Part shown: piece by piece, positions 6,878 to 15,607 of the stretch
Layout of the letters: every line of letters begins with the position of its first letter
Position numbering within the stretch: position 1 is the stretch's first letter
NCBI RefSeq assembly: GCF_029212575.1
Contig: NZ_JARGPK010000009.1
Coordinates: 1 to 53,675, forward strand
Length of the DNA stretch: 53,675 bases
Direction: 5' to 3'
Source of the DNA: Antarcticimicrobium sp.
GTDB lineage: Bacteria > Pseudomonadota > Alphaproteobacteria > Rhodobacterales > Rhodobacteraceae
The notes under the pieces: model-generated
What the model was told of the DNA's origin: nothing
The model's input: only the letters and a program-made list of their open reading frames with translations
Databases searched by the model: none
Translations under genes and position numbers: made by a program

Positions 6878-9615
6878 AGGACCTGCCCCAGATCACCCTC
6901 ACCGTGAACGGCGCGCCCGCGCAACTCGATATCGCCCCCGGACGGCGGCTGTCGGAGGCGCTGCGCGAGGGGCTCGGCCTGACCGGAACCAAGGTCGGCT
7001 GCGACGCCGGCGATTGCGGCGCCTGCACCGTGCTGCTGGACGGCGAGCCGGTCTGCGCCTGCCTGACCCCGGTGATCCGCGCCGAGGGCGCCGAGATCAC
7101 CACCGTCGAGGGGCTGGGCGCCCCGATGGAGCGGCTCAGATCCGCCTTCCTGCGCCACGGCGCGGCGCAATGCGGCATCTGCACCCCCGGTATGCTGATC
7201 GCCGCCTCCGCGCTGCTGGCCCGTCCCGGCACGCCCGACCGCAACGCGGTCGAAGAGGCCCTCGGCGGCGTGCTCTGCCGCTGCACCGGCTATGCCAAGA
7301 TCATCGACGCGGTGATGGATGCCGCCGGCAGCACGCCGCAGGCCGGCCCGCCCGAATCGCCCGCCTCCGGCGCCGCGGTCGGCGCAAGGCTGGAGCGGCT
7401 CGACGGCGCCCCCAAGGTCGCGGGAACCGAGGTCTACGGCGCCGATTATGCCCCCGAAGGCGCGCTCTGGGTCCGCGCCATCCGCTCCCCGCATTTCGCC
7501 GCCCGCTTCACCCTCGGCGATCTCGTGGCCTTCGCGCGCGAGACCGGGCTGCTGGTCTTTACCGCTGCCGATGTGCCCGGCCAGAATATCTTCGGCACCA
7601 TTCCGCCCTTCGCCGACCAGCCCGCCCTGGCCGAGGGCGTGGTGCGCATGCGCGGCGAGGCGGTGGCGCTGGTCGCGGGCGAGGCTTCGGCTCTCGAGGC
7701 CCTCGGCCCCGAGGATTTTCCCGTCACATGGTCCCCGGCGCCCGACCTGCGCGACACCCCCGCCGCCCGCGCCGCGACCGCGCCGCGCCTGCACGAGACG
7801 CGCGAGGGCAACATCCTGATCGCCGGTCTGGTGCACAGCGGCGATCCCGCGACGGGCTTTGCCGCTGCCGCCCATATCGCCCAGGGTAGCGCGCAAACCC
7901 CATACGTCGAACACGCCTATATCGAGCCCGAGGCCGGCGCCGCCTGGCTTGACGGCGACACGCTGGTGATCCAGGCCTGCACCCAGGCCCCGATGATGGA
8001 CCGCGACGACACCGCGCGTATCCTCGGCCTGCCGCCCGAACGGGTGCGCATCATCCCCTCGGCCACCGGAGGCGGCTTCGGCGCCAAGCTCGATCTGTCG
8101 GTGCAGCCGCTGATCGGGCTGGTGGCGCTGAAAACCGGACGACCCGCGCGGATAACCTATTCGCGCCGCGAAAGCATGACCTCGACCACCAAGCGCCACC
8201 CCGCCCGGATGCGCGCCCGCATCGCCGCCGATGCCAGCGGTCGGCTGACCGCGATGGAGTTCGACGGCGATTTCAACACCGGCGCCTATGCCAGCTGGGG
8301 CCCCACCGTGGCTGTGCGGGTGCCGGTGCATGCCTCCGGTCCCTATACCATCCCGAATTACCACGCCGAGGCCCGCGCGGTGCATACCAACGGGCCGATC
8401 TCCGGCGCCTTTCGCGGCTTCGGCGTGCCGCAGGCGGCAATCCTGCAGGAAACCCTGTTCGACGAACTGGCCCTCAAATCCGGGCTCGACCGGCTCGCCT
8501 TCCGCCGTCTCAACGCCCTGCCCGAGGGCGGCCGTAGTGTTTGCGGTCAGGAATTGCACGGCGTCGGCATCGGCCCCTGCCTCGACGCGCTGAAACCGCG
8601 CTGGGACGCCGCCGCGCAAGAGGCCGAGGCGTTCAACGCCACCCATCCGGGGCGCAAACGCGGCATCGGCATCGCCTCCTGCTGGTACGGCTGCGGCAAC
8701 ACCGCCCTGCCCAATCCCGCGACCATCCGCATCGGCATCACGCCGCAGGGGCAGCTGAAACTGCACCAGGGCGCCACCGACATCGGTCAGGGCGCCAACA
8801 CGGTGATCACCCAGATCTGCGCCGATGCGCTGGGTCTGCCGATCACGGCCTTCGACCTGGTCGGCCCCGACACCGCGCTCACCCCCGATTGCGGCAAGAC
8901 CTCGGCCTCGCGCCAGACCGTGGTGACCGGCAACGCCGCGCTGATGGCCGGCCGCGCCCTGCGCGCCCGCATCCTTGCCCTGACCAACATGGGCGAAGCG
9001 GCGCGGATCGCGCTGCACCCCGGCGCCCTGAGCGTGAGCGAGGGCGACCAGACCCGGCGCATCGACCTTGCCGCGCTGGGGGAGGACGCCAACGGCTATG
9101 CGCTGGCCGCCGAGGAAACCTATGATCCCCCGACCCATGCGCTGGACGAGAACGGACAGGGCATCCCCTATGCCGTCTATGGCTACGGCGCCCACCTGGC
9201 CGAGGTCGAGGTCGATCTCGCCCTCGGCACCGTCCGGGTCCATCGCCTGACCGCTGCCCATGACCTCGGCCGTGTCATCAACCCGCTGCTGGCCGAGGGC
9301 CAGATCGAGGGGGGCGTGGCCCAGGGCCTCGGCCTGGCGCTGATGGAGGAATACATTCCCGGCCGCACCGAGAACCTGCACGATTACCTGATCCCGACCA
9401 CCGGCGACATGCCCCGGATCGACACCATTCTGATCGAGGCGCCCGACCCGGAGGGGCCGTTCGGCGCCAAGGGCCTTGGCGAACACGCGCTGATCCCCAC
9501 CGCGCCCGCGATCCTCAACGCCATCCGCGACGCCTGCGGTGCGAAGATCACCACGCTGCCCGCTCTGCCGCACCGGGTGCTGGCCGCGATCAGGGAGGCA
9601 GAGCAGAATCCATGA
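6874..9615 (+). CDS. molybdenum hydroxylase, fused 2Fe-2S and molybdopterin subunits
   Basis: A 913-residue fusion. Residues 1-160 form the iron-sulfur subunit: the plant-ferredoxin-type cluster Cys43, Cys48, Cys51 and Cys63, then the second cluster in CGICTPG and CRCTGY. The remainder is the molybdopterin subunit with GGGFGAK, FRGFGVPQ, the QGAN loop and the catalytic Glu in AKGLGEHALIPT. It hydroxylates a carbon next to a ring nitrogen or an aldehyde using water as oxygen source. Iron-sulfur and Mo parts are separate proteins in many relatives; the fusion is notable. Its place before a 6-hydroxynicotinate reductase-like gene suggests nicotinate or a related pyridine/N-heterocycle as substrate, but that is inference. 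Confidence 0.9.
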   Translation: MKDLPQITLTVNGAPAQLDIAPGRRLSEALREGLGLTGTKVGCDAGDCGACTVLLDGEPVCACLTPVIRAEGAEITTVEGLGAPMERLRSAFLRHGAAQCGICTPGMLIAASALLARPGTPDRNAVEEALGGVLCRCTGYAKIIDAVMDAAGSTPQAGPPESPASGAAVGARLERLDGAPKVAGTEVYGADYAPEGALWVRAIRSPHFAARFTLGDLVAFARETGLLVFTAADVPGQNIFGTIPPFADQPALAEGVVRMRGEAVALVAGEASALEALGPEDFPVTWSPAPDLRDTPAARAATAPRLHETREGNILIAGLVHSGDPATGFAAAAHIAQGSAQTPYVEHAYIEPEAGAAWLDGDTLVIQACTQAPMMDRDDTARILGLPPERVRIIPSATGGGFGAKLDLSVQPLIGLVALKTGRPARITYSRRESMTSTTKRHPARMRARIAADASGRLTAMEFDGDFNTGAYASWGPTVAVRVPVHASGPYTIPNYHAEARAVHTNGPISGAFRGFGVPQAAILQETLFDELALKSGLDRLAFRRLNALPEGGRSVCGQELHGVGIGPCLDALKPRWDAAAQEAEAFNATHPGRKRGIGIASCWYGCGNTALPNPATIRIGITPQGQLKLHQGATDIGQGANTVITQICADALGLPITAFDLVGPDTALTPDCGKTSASRQTVVTGNAALMAGRALRARILALTNMGEAARIALHPGALSVSEGDQTRRIDLAALGEDANGYALAAEETYDPPTHALDENGQGIPYAVYGYGAHLAEVEVDLALGTVRVHRLTAAHDLGRVINPLLAEGQIEGGVAQGLGLALMEEYIPGRTENLHDYLIPTTGDMPRIDTILIEAPDPEGPFGAKGLGEHALIPTAPAILNAIRDACGAKITTLPALPHRVLAAIREAEQNP

Positions 9616-11063
9616 CCGACCGCCCCCCGCGTGAGGAGAAGATCCGCTGCGACGCCTGCCCGGTGATGTGCTACATCGCCGAGGGCCGCATCGGCGCCTG
9701 CGACCGCTACGCCAATAGGGGCGGGCGCATCATCCGATGCGACCCGCTCACCGTGCTCGATCGCCGCATCGCCAGGGGCGACGAGGTGAAACCCTTTCTC
9801 AGGGCCGACTGGGACGGCACCCTGTCCGGCGACGACCTCTTCGTCACCGCCGTCGGCGCCGGCACCACCTATCCCGATTACAAACCCGCCCCCTTCATCG
9901 TCTCGCGCGAGGTGGACGGCGCCGATTTCGTCACCGTGGTGACCGAGGCGATCTTTTCCTACTGCGGCGTCAAGGTAAAGATCGACACCGACCGCCACCT
10001 CGGCCCCGAGGGCGCTGTCGTCCGTGCCCAGGGCGAGGCGGTGGGCCTGATGATCACCTCCGAATACGGCTCCCGGATGCTGTCGCTGGGCGGCGTCGAT
10101 CACCTCACCGGCGGCTCGAAACCCGAGGGGCGCATCACCTGCGACACCCTCCTGCGCCTGTGCAACCGTGAGGCGGTGGAGCTTACCGTCGATGGCGGCG
10201 CGACCGTCATCGTGCAGGCCGGCCACCCCCCCATCGTCGACGGCCAGCGCGAGGAACGGATGCGGGTCGGCTGCGGCTCGGCCACCATCGGCATGTTCGC
10301 CAGCCAGTGGCAGGGGCTGGTCGACGAGGTGGTGGTGGTCGACGACCACATCACCGGCGTGGTCAGCGAACATCAGGCCGGCAAGGTGCTGGGCTGGCCT
10401 GACACCGGCATCCGCATCAAGGGCCGCCGCTCCACCCCCGGGCGCTATTTCCAGGTCGCCGAGCCGGGCCTCGGCTGGGGCGGCACCGACATCACCGACC
10501 CGCTCACCATCCTGGGCGACTGGATTCCGAAAAAGGGTGCGCGACCGGGCCTCACCCTGCTGATGGTCTCCACCACGGGCGAGCAATTCGCCTATTTCGT
10601 TCTGGACGACGATCTCGTGCCGCAAAGGCGCGACCTGCCCGATACCCTGCGCCCCTCGGTCGATCTGATCGCCGAGAACTGCGAACCGGCGCTCTGCACG
10701 GTGCTCTTCATGGGTGGCGCCGGCGGCTCGCTCCGCGCCGGCGTGACCCGCAACCCGGTGCGCCTCACCCGCTCGGTTCAGGGCGAGAAAACCCGCGTCA
10801 CCGTCGGCGGCGCGCCGGCCTATGTCTGGCCCGGCGGCGGCATCACCATCATGGCCGATGTGACGCAGATGCCCGACAACGCCTTTGGCTATGTCCCCAC
10901 CCCCGCCATCGTCGCGCCGCTGGAATTCACCCTGTCCCGCGCCGAATACCGCGCGCTGGGCGGCCATGACGACAAGGCCCGCGCGGTCGAGGACATTCTC
11001 GAACATGGCGGCGAATACGGCGCCGATGTCCGCGCCCTGGGGCCGACCCCGAACAAGGCCTGA
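9612..11063 (+). CDS. 6-hydroxynicotinate reductase-like iron-sulfur protein
   Basis: A 483-residue protein of the family annotated as 6-hydroxynicotinate reductase (Hnr), which in Eubacterium barkeri reduces 6-hydroxynicotinate to 1,4,5,6-tetrahydro-6-oxonicotinate. The N-terminus has Cys13, Cys16, Cys20 and Cys30 (C-x2-C-x3-C-x9-C), and Cys43, fitting one 4Fe-4S cluster; no second ferredoxin motif is visible, whereas the clostridial enzyme is reported to hold three clusters and a covalent flavin. Residues 366-380 (MGGAGG then RAGVT) are Gly-rich, and Thr379 is a possible flavin attachment site. The gene overlaps its neighbours on both sides (4 nt upstream, 1 nt downstream). The actual substrate in this aerobe-like bacterium is unproven. 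Confidence 0.8.
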   Translation: MTDRPPREEKIRCDACPVMCYIAEGRIGACDRYANRGGRIIRCDPLTVLDRRIARGDEVKPFLRADWDGTLSGDDLFVTAVGAGTTYPDYKPAPFIVSREVDGADFVTVVTEAIFSYCGVKVKIDTDRHLGPEGAVVRAQGEAVGLMITSEYGSRMLSLGGVDHLTGGSKPEGRITCDTLLRLCNREAVELTVDGGATVIVQAGHPPIVDGQREERMRVGCGSATIGMFASQWQGLVDEVVVVDDHITGVVSEHQAGKVLGWPDTGIRIKGRRSTPGRYFQVAEPGLGWGGTDITDPLTILGDWIPKKGARPGLTLLMVSTTGEQFAYFVLDDDLVPQRRDLPDTLRPSVDLIAENCEPALCTVLFMGGAGGSLRAGVTRNPVRLTRSVQGEKTRVTVGGAPAYVWPGGGITIMADVTQMPDNAFGYVPTPAIVAPLEFTLSRAEYRALGGHDDKARAVEDILEHGGEYGADVRALGPTPNKA

Positions 11064-11908
11064 TGATGCAGGGCCCGCAGATCGCCTTCCTGCCCGACGG
11101 GCGCCGGTTGCACCTGCATCATGGCCCCATCGACCTCATCCTCGATGCCGAGGGAGAGGGGCGCGCAGCCGCCCTGCGCGCTGCTGCCCTGCGCTTCGAG
11201 ACCGTGCTCGACGAGTTGGTCGCCGAGCTGCCGCAGTTGCGGTCACCGACCGGCCCGCGCCCCGAGGGCGCCATCGCCCGAACCATGCACGCCGCCACGC
11301 AGCCCTTTCGTCCGGCCTTCATCACCCCGATGGCCGCCGTCGCCGGCGCCGTGGCCGACGCGGTACTCGCGGCCATGACCGGCGCGGGGGCGCTCACCCG
11401 CGCCTATGTCAACAACGGCGGCGATATCGCCCTGCACCTCGCCCCGGGCGAAAGCTTCGCCGCCGCCATCGCGGGCGGCGCGCCGGGCCGCGCTGCCATC
11501 CCCGCCGACAGCCCTACGCGCGGTATCGCCACTTCCGGGCGTCACGGTCGCAGCCATTCCCTCGGCATCGCCGACAGCGTGACGGTGCTGGCCTGCACGG
11601 CGGCACAGGCCGACGCCGCCGCCACCCTGATCGCCAATGCCGTCGATCTGCCCGGCAACCCCAAGATCACCCGCACCCCCGCGCGGGATCTCGCCCCCGA
11701 CAGCGACCTCGGCGACCGCCTTGTCACGGTCGATCTCGCCCCGCTCACCCAGGAAGAAACCGAAACCGCCCTGACGCGCGGCCTCGCCTTTGCCGAAACC
11801 TGCCGCGCGCGCGGTCTCATCCAAGCCGCCCTGCTGACGCTCGCGGGGGAAACCCGCATGCTCGGCGCCCCCGACCTCATCGCATCCAAGGACCCGACCC
11901 ATGCCTGA
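11063..11908 (+). CDS. UPF0280 family protein, ApbE-like fold predicted
   Basis: A 281-residue member of UPF0280, a family without established biochemistry. Two stretches look like ApbE (FAD:protein FMN transferase): AYVNNGGDIALHL at residues 114-126, matching the VNxGGDI motif, and GIATSG near residues 154-159, followed by HSLGIADSVTVLA, like the ApbE ATSG and SVTVIA segments. No signal peptide is seen, so it should act in the cytoplasm, unlike secreted ApbE. It overlaps the reductase gene by 1 nt and the DUF1185 gene by 8 nt. Because Hnr is known to bind flavin covalently, this protein may install that flavin; this is a hypothesis from motifs and gene order. Confidence 0.8.
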   Translation: MMQGPQIAFLPDGRRLHLHHGPIDLILDAEGEGRAAALRAAALRFETVLDELVAELPQLRSPTGPRPEGAIARTMHAATQPFRPAFITPMAAVAGAVADAVLAAMTGAGALTRAYVNNGGDIALHLAPGESFAAAIAGGAPGRAAIPADSPTRGIATSGRHGRSHSLGIADSVTVLACTAAQADAAATLIANAVDLPGNPKITRTPARDLAPDSDLGDRLVTVDLAPLTQEETETALTRGLAFAETCRARGLIQAALLTLAGETRMLGAPDLIASKDPTHA

Positions 11909-12482
11909 TTTCCCCCTGCGCAAGACCATGATCTTCATCGAGGATATCCACCACGAAGGCGGTCCGCCCCCGGCGCAGCCCCGCCGCCGCGCCGCCATCC
12001 TCGCGCTCGTGAAAAACCCTTTTGCAGGCGGCTACACCGAGGACCTGCAATCGGCGATGGAGGATCTCAAGCCGCTGGGCCTGATGATGACCGACCGGCT
12101 GATCGAGGCGATGGGCGGCATCGAGGGCATCGACGGCTACGGCAAGGCCGGGCTGGCGGGCGAGGGCGGCGAGCTGGAGCATACCGCGCTCTGGCACGTC
12201 CCCGGCGGCTATGCCATGCGCGCGCGTCTGGGCGCGGCCAAGGCGATTGTCCCCTCCGCCATGAAGGTCGGCGGCCCCGGCACCCGCATCGACATACCGC
12301 TCGGCCACATCAACGCCGCCTATGTCCGCAGCCATTTCGACGCCATGGAGGTCGGCCTCCCCGACGGCCCCCGCGCCGATGAACTGCTGTTCGCGCTGGC
12401 GATGAGCAGGGGCGGCCGCATCCACCACCGCATGGGCGGCCTGCAGGTCGAGGACGTCAAGGGCGAGGACGGGTTGCGGTGA
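11901..12482 (+). CDS. amino acid synthesis family protein (DUF1185, PF06684)
   Basis: A 193-residue protein of the DUF1185/AA_synth family. Structures of relatives show a variant of the Bacillus chorismate mutase fold, and a role in amino-acid metabolism was suggested only from structure. Visible features are the opening segment TMIFIEDIHHEGG, a Gly-rich KNPFAGGY at about residues 36-43, the VPSAMKVGGPGTRIDIPLGHINAAYVRSHFDAM region and the acidic C-terminus. It is the last gene of the operon and overlaps the UPF0280 gene by 8 nt. In this context it may process the reduced ring product or help in its hydrolysis; no catalytic residues can be named. Confidence 0.8.
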   Translation: MPDFPLRKTMIFIEDIHHEGGPPPAQPRRRAAILALVKNPFAGGYTEDLQSAMEDLKPLGLMMTDRLIEAMGGIEGIDGYGKAGLAGEGGELEHTALWHVPGGYAMRARLGAAKAIVPSAMKVGGPGTRIDIPLGHINAAYVRSHFDAMEVGLPDGPRADELLFALAMSRGGRIHHRMGGLQVEDVKGEDGLR

Positions 12483-12583
12483 GGCTCGAACATGCCTGAA
12501 TGAAGCAACAAGGGCCGCGCCCGACCTGGCCTGCGGCCGGGCGAACCATCGTCACAGCGGTCCCATGTCCTCTTGTGCCACCG

Positions 12584-13321
12584 CTACCCCCGCGCCCCGA
12601 ACAGCCGGTGAAACCACCCGATCGGCAGGTGCCGTCCGATGGTAAACAGCCACGAAAACGGCGCCGGAAAACTGGTCGAGAACCGCCCCGAGCGGATCGC
12701 GCCCATCACCCGCGCCGCCGCCGCCTCCGGCGCCATGATCTGCGGCATGGGAAAATCGTTCTTTTCGGTCAGCCGGGTGCGGATGAACCCGGGATTGGCT
12801 AGTTGCACCCGCACGCCCGTCCCGCGCAGGTCCACCGCCAGGTTCTCGCCCAGGTGCATCAGCGCCGCCTTGCTGGCGCCATAACCGATCGCGCCCGGCA
12901 GCCCGCGATGCCCGGCCAGCGAGCCGATCAGCACGATCCGCCCGGCGTCCCGCGTCACCATGCCGGGCAGCACCCGGCCCAACACCCGCAGCGCGCCGGT
13001 GAAATTGGCCTCCACCATCGCCTCCGGCGTGCCGGGCTGCCAGCAGGTCGCCGGCATCGGATCGTAAAGCCCGACGCAATAGATCACCCCGTCGACCGCC
13101 CCGGCCGCCTCGGCCGCGCGCGCGACCGAGCCTGCGTCGGTCACGTCCATCGGCACCGCGCGCGCGTCACGCAATCCTGCCGCCACCGCCTGCAGTCGCT
13201 CCGCCCCCCGCGCCGAGAGCACCAGCCGCGCCCCGGCGGCGTCCAGTGCCTCGGCCAGCGCCCGGCCCAGCCCCTCGCTGGCGCCGACGATCCACCATGT
13301 CTTGGCGTCGAACGGGTCCAT
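12584..13321 (-). CDS. short-chain dehydrogenase/reductase
   Basis: A 245-residue SDR with a Rossmann dinucleotide motif near the N-terminus (GASEGLGRAL, residues 13-22), the NAG-equivalent region CVGLYDP, and the catalytic Ser (LIGSLAGHRG) and Tyr-x3-Lys (YGASKAAL). The reaction is an NAD(P)-dependent alcohol/ketone conversion on an unknown substrate. The ATG at 13321 shares one base with the stop of the upstream MFS transporter gene (TGATG), so the two are coupled. Similar SDR/MFS pairs occur in Rhodobacteraceae near lipid or secondary metabolism genes, but no partner genes are present here. Confidence 0.85.
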   Translation of the reverse strand: MDPFDAKTWWIVGASEGLGRALAEALDAAGARLVLSARGAERLQAVAAGLRDARAVPMDVTDAGSVARAAEAAGAVDGVIYCVGLYDPMPATCWQPGTPEAMVEANFTGALRVLGRVLPGMVTRDAGRIVLIGSLAGHRGLPGAIGYGASKAALMHLGENLAVDLRGTGVRVQLANPGFIRTRLTEKNDFPMPQIMAPEAAAARVMGAIRSGRFSTSFPAPFSWLFTIGRHLPIGWFHRLFGARG

Positions 13322-14586
13322 CACACCTCCTCCCCGGGCAGCCGTGCCACCAGCGCGATGGCGGGCAGTTTCAGCGCGCAGGGCAGCACCGCGTAGGTGA
13401 TGTTCAACGCCGCCAGTGCCCGCGCCGGGTTGTCGCCGCCGGGGGTGAACCCGGCCCATTGCAGCGCCGGCAGCACCAGCGCGGCGGAGAGCGCCAGCGC
13501 CAGTTTCGCCACGAAGGACCAGGCGCCAAAGGCGGTGCCCGCCGGCAGCTTCGCCCGCGTCAGCCGCGATGCGAAGAGCGCCGGCAGGATCATCATGTCC
13601 GCCCCCAGCGCGGCGCCGGACAACAGGCAGATCGCGGCAAACCGTCCGCCGGCCCCGGGCGGCAGCAGCCCGGTTCCCAGAAAGGCAAACACCGCCAGCC
13701 CCATCGCCGGCAACAGCACCCGCCGCGCCCCGAACCGCGCCGCCAGCCGCGACCACAGCGGCGCGCTCAGCCCGGCGGCGGCAAAGAACAGTACCAGGAA
13801 CGGCCCGGCGAGCCCCGGCAGCGCCAGCCGGTCCTCGACGAAGAACAGGAACAGCGTCGAGGTGATCGCCACCGGCATCGTGTTCAACAGTCCGATCAGC
13901 AACAGCCGCCCGCCCCCTGCCGCAAGGAACCGGCGCAGTGGCAGGCTCTGCCGCTCGGTCACCACCGGCCCCCAGAACCGGCGGCCGACCAGCGCCACGA
14001 GCAGCGCCGCCGCGCCCAGCACCAGCCCGAATCCCGCGTACCCGCCAAGGGGGCCCCAGCCCCGCGCCAGAACCTCGGGCAGCACGGCGGCGGCGACGAT
14101 GCCCGCCAGCGTGCCCGCCTCGCGCAGCCCGGCCAGCCGGTAATGCGCCGTCCCGCCGCCCGGCCCCGCCAGCGCCGCGCCCTGCCCGTAGAACAGGATC
14201 GTGCCGAGGCTGTAGGCGGTAAAGACAAGCACCAGCCCCGCCACCAGCCCCGGCAGCGCCGGTTGCAGCGTGAACACCGCGACAAAGCCGGCGCCGATCC
14301 CGACCAGCGCCAGCGTCGCCAAAGCCCGCCGCTGGCGCGGATAGCGATCTACCAGCAGCCCCAGCGCCGGGTCCTGCAGGAAATCCAGCGCCCTCAGCGC
14401 CAGCAACAGCGCCGCCACCGTGCCAAGGCTCAACCCCAGTTCGGCGGCAAACCGCGGCAGGTGGATGTAAAGCGGCACCCCGGCCGCGGCCAGCAGCGCG
14501 GCGATGGCGATCACCCGCGGCCCCTGTCCGGCAAGGGTGGGGACCGTCGCAGGGGGCGGGGCGGCAGAGGTCATGGCATGCGGCAT
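13321..14586 (-). CDS. MFS transporter, glycoside-pentoside-hexuronide (MelB)-like
   Basis: A 421-residue inner-membrane transporter with about twelve hydrophobic segments. The loop between the second and third segments reads ALDFLQDPALGLLVDRY, the D-x2-x-DP-x-GxLxDR pattern characteristic of cation-symporters of the GPH/MelB group. The substrate is unknown. The ATG at 14586 follows CAGGAG at good spacing; an ATG four codons later is possible. It overlaps the SDR gene by one base, and the 3' end of hemC lies 61 bp upstream, so it could be transcribed together with hemC. Confidence 0.82.
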   Translation of the reverse strand: MPHAMTSAAPPPATVPTLAGQGPRVIAIAALLAAAGVPLYIHLPRFAAELGLSLGTVAALLLALRALDFLQDPALGLLVDRYPRQRRALATLALVGIGAGFVAVFTLQPALPGLVAGLVLVFTAYSLGTILFYGQGAALAGPGGGTAHYRLAGLREAGTLAGIVAAAVLPEVLARGWGPLGGYAGFGLVLGAAALLVALVGRRFWGPVVTERQSLPLRRFLAAGGGRLLLIGLLNTMPVAITSTLFLFFVEDRLALPGLAGPFLVLFFAAAGLSAPLWSRLAARFGARRVLLPAMGLAVFAFLGTGLLPPGAGGRFAAICLLSGAALGADMMILPALFASRLTRAKLPAGTAFGAWSFVAKLALALSAALVLPALQWAGFTPGGDNPARALAALNITYAVLPCALKLPAIALVARLPGEEV

Positions 14587-14647
14587 CGGGGCTCCTGTTC
14601 CTGCCCCGGTTACGCAGCCCGCCCGCCTTTGGTTCAGAAAAGGCGCC

Positions 14648-15607
14648 TCAGCCGCGCCAGTCGAAGAATCCCGGCCCGGCCCGTTCCAGCAGCTTCAGCG
14701 CCATCTCGCGGCCCAGCTTGGCACCGTCCTCCACGGGACAGGTGGCATCGTCGGAAATCGCCTCGGACCCGTCCGGGCGCAGCACCTCGCCGCGCAGCCG
14801 CAGCGTATTGCCGTCCAGCTCCGCCAGCCCGGCAATCGGCGTCTCGCACGACCCGTCCAGCGTGGCGAGAAAGGCGCGCTCGGCGGCCAGCCGCCGCGCC
14901 GTCTCGCCGTCGTGGATCGCCGCCAGCATCCCGGCCACGGCGGAATCGCTTTCACGCCGCTCAATGCCGATTGCACCCTGTGCCACGGCGGGCAGCATCG
15001 CCTCGGGCGCCACCGGCGTTGCGGGCACGTCGCCCCGCCCCAGCCGGTTCAGCCCCGCCATGGCAAGAAAGGTGCAGTCGGCGACGCCGTCGGCCAGCTT
15101 CTTCAGCCGGGTCTGCACGTTGCCGCGAAACTCGACCACCTTCAGGTCGGGCCGCCGGTTCAGCAGTTGCGCCCGCCGCCGCAGGCTCGAGGTGCCGGCA
15201 ACCGCCCCCTCGGGCAGATCCGCCCAGCCCGACAGCGTGGGCGAGACAAAACCGTCGCGCACATCCTCGCGCGGAAGGTAGCAATCCAGGATCAGCCCAC
15301 CGGGCTGCTCCACCGGCATGTCCTTCATCGAATGCACCGCGATGTCGATGCCGCCCGCCGAAAGCTGCTCTTCGATCTCCTTGGTAAACAGGCCCTTGCC
15401 GCCGATCTCCTTCAGCGGCCGGTCCTTGGCGATCAGCGCGGCGTCGTCGCCGGTGGTGCGGATCACCACCACCTCGAAGGCCTCTTGCGGCAACTCGAAG
15501 GCGGCGGCCAGCCGGTCGCGCGTCTCATGCGCCTGGGCCAGGGCGAGCGGGGAACCTCGGGTGCCGATCTTCAGCGGCGAAGCGGGGGAGGGAAGCGATG
15601 CTGTCAT
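14648..15607 (-). CDS. hemC: hydroxymethylbilane synthase (porphobilinogen deaminase)
   Basis: Joins four porphobilinogen molecules into hydroxymethylbilane in tetrapyrrole synthesis (haem, cobalamin, and bacteriochlorophyll where present). The 319-residue protein has the family start IGTRGSPLALAQA, the SMKDMP motif, the conserved Arg-rich GTSSLRRRAQL, and Cys254 in GSCETP, which carries the dipyrromethane cofactor. The ATG at 15607 follows AAAGGGG; a longer frame upstream to 15688 lacks homology. A 64-bp-period direct repeat lies 170-265 bp upstream of the start and may be regulatory. Confidence 0.95.
   Translation of the reverse strand: MTASLPSPASPLKIGTRGSPLALAQAHETRDRLAAAFELPQEAFEVVVIRTTGDDAALIAKDRPLKEIGGKGLFTKEIEEQLSAGGIDIAVHSMKDMPVEQPGGLILDCYLPREDVRDGFVSPTLSGWADLPEGAVAGTSSLRRRAQLLNRRPDLKVVEFRGNVQTRLKKLADGVADCTFLAMAGLNRLGRGDVPATPVAPEAMLPAVAQGAIGIERRESDSAVAGMLAAIHDGETARRLAAERAFLATLDGSCETPIAGLAELDGNTLRLRGEVLRPDGSEAISDDATCPVEDGAKLGREMALKLLERAGPGFFDWRG

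Noticed and set aside
6808-9573. Long minus-strand open frame of about 921 codons opposite the molybdenum hydroxylase gene
   Set aside because: The plus strand carries a full, motif-complete hydroxylase. The opposite frame is Gly/Arg/His/Gln-rich without domains, a usual mirror effect of high-GC codon bias.
13246-15387. Long plus-strand open frame opposite SDR, MFS and hemC
   Set aside because: Composition is dominated by Arg, Pro, Gln and Ala with no domain, and the minus strand holds three well-supported genes in this interval.
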